Position numbers and translations under genes: made by a program
Shown: piece by piece, positions 55,637-64,000 of the stretch
Layout: the number at the start of each line of letters is the position of its first letter
Position numbering within the stretch: the first letter of the stretch is position 1
Notes under the pieces: model-generated
Database searches by the model: none
Told to the model about the DNA's origin: nothing
What the model saw: the letters and a program-made list of their open reading frames with translations, nothing else
DNA from: Gaeumannomyces sp. JS-464
Lineage: Eukaryota; Ascomycota; Sordariomycetes; Magnaporthales; Magnaporthaceae
NCBI GenBank assembly: GCA_002197995.1
Contig: NGZR01000003.1
Coordinates: forward strand, 4,340,001-4,404,000
Direction: 5' to 3'
Length of the DNA stretch: 64,000 nucleotides

Positions 55637-58600
55637 TTAGACGAGGCTGGCCTGACCGCCCATCTCCTTGAAGGTCAAGTTCTCCTCCCTCAGCTCCTTG
55701 AGAATCGCCTTATGGTCCTTGTTGAGCGACTCCCAGTAGGCGTTCCACGCTGTGTTGACCACGCCTGGGTTGCCTGGCGCGCCGACCCCGGACACGTTAG
55801 CGAGGCTAGCCGGGAGCTTCTCCCCGAGCAAAAGACTGACGCGGAGCACGCTCTTATTTGCCTCATTCTGCTTCTCGATCTCCTGCTTGACCGCGTTCTC
55901 CTTGAGCTTGGTGGCCATGGTGTGGCGGAAAGCCGCTGCAATGCTGTCGAGCCGCCTCGTCGTCTCCTCGGGGGCAAGGAAGACGAGCTTAGACACCATC
56001 AGGTTGCACAAAGCTCGAATGTCGTTGTCATCGCTCAGGCCGTCGATAATTCGGTCGTAAAGCTGAATGACATCGAGACGAGGGAATGCAGTCTCCATGA
56101 GTGCATACAGGGTCTCGTACGCGCTCTGAAAGTGCTATGTTAGCACCAAGAAATGATATCCCAAGTACCAGAGGCACGCCTTGTAGTTTGTGGTTTATGC
56201 TTACCTTGCGGACTTCAAGGCCGTCGTCTACGGTGTGTCTAAACGGGCCCATTTGGACCTCCCGGACGAGGTTCTTGTTCTTAACCGACTCGTTTATCAC
56301 GTAAGGCAGGAGGTGCCCAAGCTGGCCTAGAATAAGGTCTGGCTTGTTGTGTGCGGCAGAGTTGAGTGCTGTCATGGATAGGCGGCGAATTTCAAGCTCC
56401 TTGTCTTGAAGTACCATCACGAGCATATCAACCAGATGCTCCTTGATGATAGAGTCGAACACATCTCCGCTTTCAGGGAGCGTGTACCGCAGTGCCTGAA
56501 CCGCAATGGCCCGCAGGTCAGATGAACTGTCTTGCAAGAGGCTCTGTTGGGGTACAATGTTAGCAAAATATCGATTTGTTACAGCCGAGACGTGAGGAAT
56601 ACGCGCCCGGGAAGAAAAAGTAGCAGTCCATACCTGGAGCTTTGGAACATAATCTCGGGGGGCGATGATGGCCAGGCGCCCGATGCATTCGGCGGAGACG
56701 GCCTTGTTGTCTTCGACTTTGGACGCACTAAGCAGATGGTTCCAAATCTCGGGCAGGTAACTGCCGATGTCTGTCTGTGAGACCGAAACCTGCTGCAAGA
56801 TCTCCTTGACGGACTGCAGCAGCAGGTACTGCTGGGGTCCATCGCCTTCGATACCCTGCAGGATGACTGGAAGATACTGGGCAACGTCACCGGCGCCAGC
56901 CCGGCCGAGCGCGACAGCGGCTGAGATGGAGACCTTGTCGAAGCCTTTTCCGAACTGCTTCAGGAAGATGTCTGGGGTGAGCGGTGAACGGGCTCCGAGA
57001 CGCAGGCCCGCCTCACCAAGCACTGCAAGCGCAAGGCTGGCTCTAGCCTGGTCTTCACTTGACGTCTGCACCTCAGAGACGAAACTGTCCAGCGTGACGC
57101 CAGCCGAGTCACCACTCGCGACCAGGAGATTTCCAATGACCTTCCCGACAACCACTGGGTCTCCGCCAATGCCAACATCCTTGAGGATACCTGCCATTAA
57201 TGGGCCGCCCACGCCGCTCTGGCCCACCGAAGTCACCAGGCTCAGGAGGGGGTCCAAGACAGAGGCCGCTATTGTCGACTGAAGAAGCTCGCAGAGTGCG
57301 GTGATCGTCTGCTGTGTAACAACAAGCTGCGGGTTTTTCTGGACAAGATCCGCGAGAATGTGAAGAGCAGGGCTCAGCAGGTGGGCGTCGTTGTTGACGA
57401 TGACTGGCTGAAGATGGCTAACAAGGGCCGTTATTGTGTCATCGCCGAGATGTGCGCGGGCGGATTCAGAGTGTGTCAGATGGCTCAAGGCCTGGACACT
57501 TGATCCCCTGAGAGCACGGTTAGACTTGCGGAGCTGCGACGACAGCTCAACAACGACCTCCTGAGTCCATTCGGGCTCAAACTGAACATCCTTGGAGGCC
57601 GACGCAGCTACACCATCGATGGCGCGAACTGCAGACAGGCGCGTGGTCTCGTTCTTGAGGCGCTCCAGAAGATACTTGAGGGCAATGGTGCGCTCGCTGG
57701 CTGGTAGAAGGTCTGCGCCTTCGGCCGATGTCCTGGATAATAGAGTTCCCAGAGCGTGGATCGCCTTTTGCCTCACCTCGGTGTCTGCGTCATTTGCAAC
57801 CATACGATCGACAATGATGTCGTAGAGCTTGCGGAGGTCCCCCTTGAACTTGCCGGCCGTCTTGAGCGAACGGGGTGGGGTGATGGCCTTAACAATCTCT
57901 TCCGCTGTCTGGATCGCCTCGGCTGAGATCTTGTAGAAACGGTCCTTAACCACGGCCACGACGCAGGCCACTATCTTTGTGAGATATGGTTGGAGAAGCT
58001 GCGACGAGTGCGTCTTGGAGATGTCGCTCATGAGCCTCAGAGCGGCGACGCGGAGAGTCACGGGTGTTGCTGAAGCGTTGCCTCCAGTGGCCAACAGGCC
58101 AGCCGACGTGCTCGATGGTGTGGAGGGCTTGACTGCTTCGATAATGGGGCCCATGATTTGGTCGAGATATCCCGACAGGCCGCCGCTTTGAACCTTGATG
58201 ATGTCATCAAAGAGGTTGACGACAGCCTGCTTCGTTGACAGAAGCTTTCCTTTCAGAAGCTTGGTTCCCGACTTGACTATGGCAGGTGTCAGCTTGGCAA
58301 GGTCTGCACGAGGGCCCGAGGTCGGAACCTTCTCCAAGACGGGCGAAGTGAGGCCAGTGCCGGAAAGTGCCGCCGAGCCTGCGGACATGGCAATGGCCGT
58401 GGCGCCTCCACCACTGCTCTGTCGGCGACGCTTGCGACTCATGGGCAGTTGACTAATGTAGTCGTTCTGGCTGTTGTCGAGGGAGAACTCGGGGATATGG
58501 CCTTCGCCCGTCTTGCGCACAAGCAAAGCGAGAGCCGAGATGACTTCGAGCCGGACATTCTCCTCACGCTCGTCAAACCGCTTGACGAGGGAGGCGGCGG

Positions 58601-59986
58601 CCTTGTAGAGGACGCCATTATCCAGCAGATCCCCATTGCTCCGAGTGGCAATCAGAGTGTAAATGACCTTGGCGGCGCAGCGCCTCACCTTCCAGCTCGC
58701 ATCGTCGTCGTCTTCAAAGCCATAGTCTGTATCAAATTCGTCATCATCCTCTAATGTGTCCATTCCGTCGTCGTCGTCCATTTCATCATCATCATCATCG
58801 TTGGTTGCGTAGTTGGGATCGTACTTGATGTACCTCAGCGTGGAGCTGATACAGTCTTCGGTGAAGGGTCGCATCTCCACGGGGCAAGAGGCCAGGAACG
58901 ACTCCAGCGCAACCAGAGACGCCTCCCTGATGTCGTTGAACTCGGTGCCGACATCCGTGCCCTCACCGACAAGCTCGAGGTGCTCCTGGAGCTCGTCTTC
59001 ACCGAGAGTGGACAGAATGAAGGGCGCCACGACTGGCAAATGCCGGCCAAACCGATGTGGAATTGAGCGCGCCATAGAGCCTAGAATGGTGATGTATAGG
59101 CGCCGTGTCGTCTTGGCCGCTGCCTGGCTGCCCAAAATCGAGACTGCCCGCTGAACAAAGCTATCGAGGACGGTGTCGGGCGCGTATACGGCAAGGATCG
59201 AGATGGCGACAACAGCCCGTTTCTTGACGGTGAAGCCGGGCACGTCGTTGTCCAGTAGAGTGACTACACCTTCGTGGAGTGCTTCGACCTCGTAAGACGC
59301 CAGCATGGGACCGAAGCAGTGGACAAGCTCGATTAGAACGTCGACGGCCTCGGGGTTCATGGCGTTGGGGTCAAGCAGTCCCTCGCCAAAGGGTGGAAGA
59401 CGGATGTTGGCTGCAGGAGCCTTGGGCGTCTGGGTCGACTTGCCGAGGAGGCGAGGGATCAGGACGCGGCTGATGGGGTTGTAGGCATCCTGCACGTGCT
59501 TCTCGAACCCGGAGGTCACTCCGGGGGCTGGCCGGGGGAGCGAGGCAATAACGGCTCGGATGGCCAGTGACGGGACCGTGTTGTCGACCGAATTCTTGGG
59601 CTTCATAGTCGAAAGCTTCTCGATCAAGGGGCCGATCGCCTGCGCCGGCAACTTGACGACGAGAGGGCCGAGACTACGGGGGAAAGGGTCGGGGCAACTG
59701 TCAGCTTCTCGAGGCCGCGCCCAGAAACGGTAACGCTTAGGACGCACCATTTGATTGCTAGATTCTGCACCTCGCCGTTTTGATCATCCAGGGCCCTAAC
59801 CAGGTGATCGACGGTGCGCGCCGCCACGTTGTAGTCGTTGTGCAGAATGTCGGGCTTGCCGATGTCCAGGACGGTGAGGATGTCGTTCAGCGACATGAAC
59901 CTGAAGTCCGGGTCGGCATCTCCGAGCTTCGCGAGCAGCGCGTTGATGGTCTGTGAGGTTGGGTGCGGCGGTATCGCGGTCGCCAT
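55637..59986 (-). CDS. CAND1: CAND1/TIP120 cullin-associated NEDD8-dissociated protein
   Basis: Giant HEAT-repeat protein that binds non-neddylated cullin-Rbx1 and exchanges substrate receptors of SCF ligases. Exons: 59986-59748, 59673-56634, 56543-56205, 56125-55637 (introns 74, 90, 79 bp); about 1,368 residues. Start MATAIPPHPTSQTINALLAK, then DPDFRFMSLNDILT and NGEVQNLAIKCLGPLVVKLP, as in animal CAND1. An acidic loop (DDDDDEMDDDDGMDTLEDDD) lies about one quarter in and HEAT repeats fill the rest. The C-terminal TIP120 domain includes KSAYETLYALMETAF. The 90 bp intron near 56,600 is a multiple of three and reads open, so retention would add 30 residues. All phases close. Confidence 0.93.
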
Positions 59987-60623
59987 GGTGATGGATGGTG
60001 GTACCACGCCGTGGTACCCGGGCCTGGAGAGGTGTCGATGCCGGAAGCTCCGAGACGGCCGGTCACCATCTGGGTGTTGCGGTGTTGAGGAGTGCTGGAG
60101 GTAAGGCTGAAGAATGTCTGGGACTGTACCAAAGGCTCCCTGGCCTGGAGCGGAGTTGAGGTCAGGTCCAGGAAGGCAATGGCAGGCAGCAAGCAGGTCG
60201 TGCTGCAGTCCCCGCGTCAAACAGATCATGACCCCCAGCCAGCAATCAATGGTGGGGTTAAATAATAATGTGGGGCATGTGGAGGGGTGTCGTGAAAGAG
60301 CTGGAGCTTGGGCATCTACCATTGAAGCTTGACGCGACCTCGATTTCGCGACAAAAAAAACGGCACCCCATTTGCCTCGATTCTTCATTTTTTTATATGT
60401 TCTTCCGTATTCCTATATCTTCTATTACTTCGTTTTGGGTTCTCCCACTTCCCCTATCTTTCCTATTCACGCTCCTATATTCCCATTCTTATCTGCTTTC
60501 CCGTTTCTTTGCGTTTCTCTGTTCCTGTACTCTTCCTGTTCAGAAACACCTGGTGCCTTTGTTCCCGCTTATTGACGGCAGAGCCCTCTCACATGGAGAC
60601 GGAAGGGACACGGAAGACCATCG
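59987..60623. other. upstream region of CAND1
   Basis: 637 bp between CAND1 and the small Cys-rich frame, both on the minus strand. T-rich, low complexity from about 60,380 to 60,560. Nothing else recognised. Confidence 0.4.
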
Positions 60624-60974
60624 CTACATGTCAACGGTCCTGCGCGTCCTGTGCGTTTTGCGCGTGTCCTTCGCATTCTGGGCGTCCCGCGCCCGCTGAG
60701 CATCCTGTGCCCTCTGTATCGCATGGTGTACAGCCATCGCATGGGCAAACTCCTCCCAGTCTGCGCCAAACTCAATGCTGCAGACGCACAGGGCGTCTGG
60801 GACCGTGATGCAGGGGCACACCACGATGCAGTCGGCCTCGGCCTGCGCCTGGCTGGAGGGGTGGCAGTCATTGCAAATGTACCCGAGAACCTCGCAGTTA
60901 CTGTTGCGGATTTTGAAATTGTAGGCCTCCTTGATCTGCTCGCAGGCCCGGCATTGGTACCCCAGTCTGACCAT
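60624..60974 (-). CDS. small Cys-rich zinc-ribbon-like ORF
   Basis: An unspliced 116-codon frame starting MVRLGYQCRACEQIKEAYNF. Two CxxC pairs 24 residues apart (CRAC and CNDC) look like a four-Cys zinc ribbon. A second Cys group (CIVVCPCITVPDALCVC) follows, then a Gln/Arg/Ala-rich charged C-terminus with an imperfect RAQDAQRARDAQNAKD repeat. No family is recognised and no intron or conserved neighbour helps, so coding status is uncertain. Confidence 0.4.
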   Translation of the reverse strand: MVRLGYQCRACEQIKEAYNFKIRNSNCEVLGYICNDCHPSSQAQAEADCIVVCPCITVPDALCVCSIEFGADWEEFAHAMAVHHAIQRAQDAQRARDAQNAKDTRKTHRTRRTVDM

Positions 60975-61634
60975 CTTAACCTACCTGTACCGTGAATTGG
61001 ATGAGATGTTTGCCGCTGATTCGAATCCAGCGATTGGAGCAAATAGAGATGATGCAAGGGCGGTTCTATGTCAAACTGATGCTGATCATCCAACGTGAAA
61101 TTTCCTCCTAGTTACCCTGTAGATAGGAGATTGACATTATATACATGTCTAGACAATGAAAGTCGAAACTACACCTCATTGATGAGAGCTATTCCCATTC
61201 CATTGTCTTGCCTTTAGAGTCCTTTGAGGATCTGATGTCTTTTGACATGGCGGGCAGGTGGAACATCACAAAGAACATAAAGGTAAAGATCTCCAGCTCT
61301 CAGGGCCGACCAACATTTGGCCCGGCTCTATTACGAGACTACAAAGGGAGGTACAAAGGAATCCATCTCGCAGGAGTGGGGGAGGCTAGTGCGCAAATAT
61401 GGGATAGGCTTGCGTGATGCCGCGCCCCTGAGTCCCATCTGACTACTGAAGATATGTGTCAATCTGTTGCCGCCCCGAAGAGAGGCAACACCGAGCCCGA
61501 GTGGTCGGACTTGGTCGAGTACTGGGCCGGTATCATCGCGCAGTTCGTACGTTGGGCTGATTCGAACCTAAATGGCGATTTCTTTGAAGAGAAGTCTTCG
61601 CTCGGGGTCCGGAACATGCTGTATGGCGCAAATG
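60975..61634. other. intergenic, nothing recognised
   Basis: 660 bp between the small Cys-rich frame and the 3' end of the P450. Open frames are short and have no domain. Confidence 0.4.
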
Positions 61635-63689
61635 TTAGGGAGGCAACACGGTTGAAAGAGTGCTGGCCGCACGTACCCCGTTCGAAATGTCCAAGTTGGG
61701 GTACCTCTCCGTGGCTCCCCCGAACAGCTTGATGTCGTACGCGAGCAGGCCCAGGGCCATGATCAGCTTGATCTCGCCGGCGGCGACGAAGCGGCCGGGG
61801 CAGGCGTGGCGCCCGTAGCCAAAGAACATGTGGTTGATGCCCAGGCTGCTCGTCTGGTCGAGGGCGGCCGCCGCCGCTGCGTCCTTGCCCGCCGCGTTCT
61901 CCTCGCCGCCGGCTGTGCGGTTGAAGAAGCGTAAGCCGTCGAACCGGTCCGGGTCTGAGTAGGCTTCGGGATCCCGGCTGGCGCTGTAGGAGGATACCTC
62001 AACGACGGCGCCAGCAGGGATGGTCTGGCCGTTGGAGAGGGTGAAGGGCTTGCGCACTTTGCGTGCGAACACAGCTGGAGGAATATTTGTCTCTGTGTTA
62101 ACTATGACCGTGTAGCTCGCAAGTTATGCGGGGAAAAAAAAAGTATATGTATACCATAGTTGGGATTGTTAACTCGCATCGATTCCTTCAGGAAACTGTC
62201 AAGTTTTCGTAAGCTCTTCAGAGCTTGGTGTGTGAAGGATCCCTTATGCTCCGCCAGCGCAGCGGCACACTCCTGGCGCAGCTCGGGGATCAGCTCCGGG
62301 TAGGCCGCAAGGTCGTAGAACCTAGAAAGGGGAAGGAGAGAGAACGGTCAGGCTAAGCGACAGGAGCAACAAAGCAGCAAGAAATCTTCGGCCCGGCAAC
62401 ATACGCATGGGTGCATGCCAAGGCCGTGGTGTGGATGGCCGCAAACGTCGTCGTCAGCAGCAGCCGCGCGATCTCGAGCGTGTCCTCCTCGGTCTCCATA
62501 ATCCACTGGAGCATGTCCTCGGGCTTGCGGTAGCCGCCGTCGCCCGACGGGTCCGCCCGCTCCGCCGCCCACCGCTCCTCGACGACGGGCTGGATGATGT
62601 CGCGCAGCTCGCGCTCCCGGCTCCGGAGCCGGCGGACCGCGGGCAGCGACCGCCCCACCAGGGGCCTCAGCAACGGCGAGAGCCTGAAGACGGCCTCGCG
62701 CGCCCTCGCAAGGTCCTCCGTGTAGCTCGCCGCCGCCTCGATGTACTGCTCCTCGACGCACAGCTCAGGCCCCACGAAGAGGCGGCCGGAGAGCGTGGCG
62801 ATGACGCGCATGAACGTGGCCCGGACCTTTACCTCAGTCCAGTCCTGGCAGGAAGGGATCTCGCTCCTGAGTGTCCGGGACACCAATTCCGTGACGGCCC
62901 GGCCGCTTCGCGCTGTCGTTTGTCTGTCAGCATGCCCACAGGGACAGGGATGGATGGAGAGAGTGCATAGGCTACAGGGGCTGCTAACTGAACGTCGACG
63001 TAAGTCTGGTCTTGACGGAGTGGGGAATGACGTCCTTAAGAACTATTCCTGTGTACTTCATGGCCATAGTCTATACAGAACACGTACTGTCAGCCGTGCG
63101 CATTATTTGGACACGGAGGGCTTGATCATGAGAATCCGTACCTCGATCATCGCACTCTTAAAGTCCAAAACATCGTCTCCGAGCTTCGCGAGCTCGGGAG
63201 AATACTTGTGCGGGACGATAAGAACATTTTTGTCTAAATCCTTGCGATCAGAAGGTAGTCCCCTCAACCGAGAGCCCCCAGAGGCTGGGTGCTGTCAAGG
63301 TCCAGTCCGATGGAATGCTCAAGGGCGAAGCATACGACGTGCAGATGTGATCCTGAACACTCTGTCTTTGAACTGTGCGTGCAAATGGTGTCAGACGGGA
63401 TCCTTCGGCGTGGCGATGCGCGTTTTGGCGATCAAAACTCGATATAGGGGCTGCTTACCTTTGTAGTGCCTTCGTCATACATCCTCCTGGAATACCTGCT
63501 GTACGCATGTCTGCGCTGCTTCTCGCCGCCAAACTCGGTCCCGACAAGGGGGAACGCCGCCAGGGGATCTTGTTTGAGGGCAGAATGTGCCGCCACGACG
63601 ATGAGTAGGACCAAGACGGCCGAGCAGACCAGCGAAGCATGCTCCCTGAAAAGGCCCGAAGGTAGCGAGGCAGACGAGTCGAGCTCCAT
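61635..63689 (-). CDS. cytochrome P450 monooxygenase
   Basis: Membrane-anchored fungal P450 of about 523 residues from seven exons (63689-63459, 63372-63339, 63233-63142, 63070-63000, 62923-62405, 62321-62155, 62092-61635). All six introns are GT/AG and all phases close. N-terminal anchor: MELDSSASLPSGLFREHASL, then VCSAVLVLLIVVAAHS. The I helix is LLLTTTFAAIHTTALACTH, the ExxR motif is KESMRV, and PEAYSDPDRFDGLRFF is the PERF-type region. The heme-binding motif FGYGRHACPGRF holds the axial Cys. Similar in layout to fungal secondary-metabolism and ent-kaurene-oxidase-like P450s; I infer only a monooxygenase role. The window ends 310 bp upstream, so any cluster partners would lie beyond. Confidence 0.92.
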
Positions 63690-64000
63690 GGTGTTGTCCG
63701 CGGAAGTGTCCAACATTATATATGGAATCCGTACGAAACGCGGAAGCCAAGCTGTCAAGATGCCTTGCCGTTTGGCAGGTTATGAGCCTGCCTCTTTATA
63801 ATACCTAATGCCCTTCTCCCCTAGGGAACCTACCTCAAGTCCCTAAGCCCTAATGTAGGCATCACCCTCCCTCCTTGCCGATCCGTCGGTTTAACTGCCT
63901 AGGTATCTACCGGCCTGCCGAGAGTGCCGAGGTACCTCGGCAGCACCGTCGGTGGTCGATAGCCATGGTGCTGCGTTCACAGTTCAGCTTTGGACGGATC
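63690..64000. other. P450 upstream region at the window edge
   Basis: Presumed promoter. It contains a CCTAGG/GGTACC-like repeat (ctaggtatctaccgg, gaggtacctcgg) at 63,898-63,940. No further gene is visible before the window ends. Confidence 0.35.
63795..63800 (-). promoter_or_regulatory. TATA-like element upstream of the P450
   Basis: TATAAA on the minus strand, about 107 bp before the P450 start codon. Confidence 0.4.

Noticed and set aside
61005..61050. tRNA-like T-arm (gattcgaatc) near 61,020
   Set aside because: A short palindrome only; no acceptor stem, D arm or anticodon arm can be folded around it.
1..64000. CRISPR arrays, rRNA genes, LTR retrotransposons
   Set aside because: No regular spaced repeats, no conserved rRNA segments, and no pair of direct long terminal repeats was seen; the only long direct repeat is the LINE pair.

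Overview
The window is nuclear DNA of a filamentous ascomycete, most likely a Sordariomycete. The evidence is short introns (about 60 to 150 bp) with GTRNGT-type donors, CTAAC/CTGAC-like branch sites and YAG acceptors, GC-rich coding sequence, C-to-T/G-to-A decay of repeats that looks like repeat-induced point mutation (RIP), a pogo/Fot1-type transposase, Tad1-like LINEs, and typical Pezizomycotina families (Zn2Cys6 factor, RTA1, DUF3431, secreted tyrosinase, small cysteine-rich secreted proteins).

Region 1 (1 to about 16,160) is a transposon block. An AT-rich decayed stretch holds a 277/276 bp inverted repeat (1109-1385 and 1949-2224), then a dead pogo/Fot1-like element (about 2,425 to 3,688). 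Two 6.2 kb LINEs follow, head to tail on the minus strand (3,777-10,021 and 10,029-16,142). Both carry an ORF1 with zinc knuckles and an ORF2 with endonuclease, reverse transcriptase and RNase H, and both are broken by many small indels. The pair is bracketed by one 15 bp direct repeat.

Region 2 (about 17.9 to 30.5 kb) is an accessory strip enriched in secreted and membrane proteins: a broken tyrosinase, a broken secreted protein with collagen-like Gly/Pro linkers and a repeated Cys motif, a MARVEL-like four-helix membrane protein, an eight-cysteine small secreted protein and a DUF3431 protein.

Region 3 (about 31.9 to 46.6 kb) carries a conserved unknown, a copper amine oxidase, a polytopic membrane protein, a Zn2Cys6 transcription factor, an RTA1-family membrane protein and another small secreted protein.

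Region 4 (about 47.6 to 60 kb) is a housekeeping core: porphobilinogen deaminase (heme), glycine cleavage H protein, a Tem1/Spg1 GTPase (septation/mitotic exit) and a CAND1-type cullin regulator. A small Cys-rich ORF and an intact cytochrome P450 close the window.

One theme cuts across regions 2 and 3. Five otherwise well-conserved genes (tyrosinase, repeat protein, MARVEL protein, amine oxidase, Zn2Cys6 factor) are broken, and nearly every frame break I could localise is a one- or two-base shortening of a mononucleotide run. In the MARVEL gene and the amine oxidase, adding one base per break restores exact exon phase. Several other genes (P450, RTA1, GCV3, Tem1/Spg1, CAND1) close perfectly. 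Consensus error in homopolymers is therefore as good an explanation as pseudogenisation. No tRNA, rRNA, CRISPR or plasmid-like feature was recognised.
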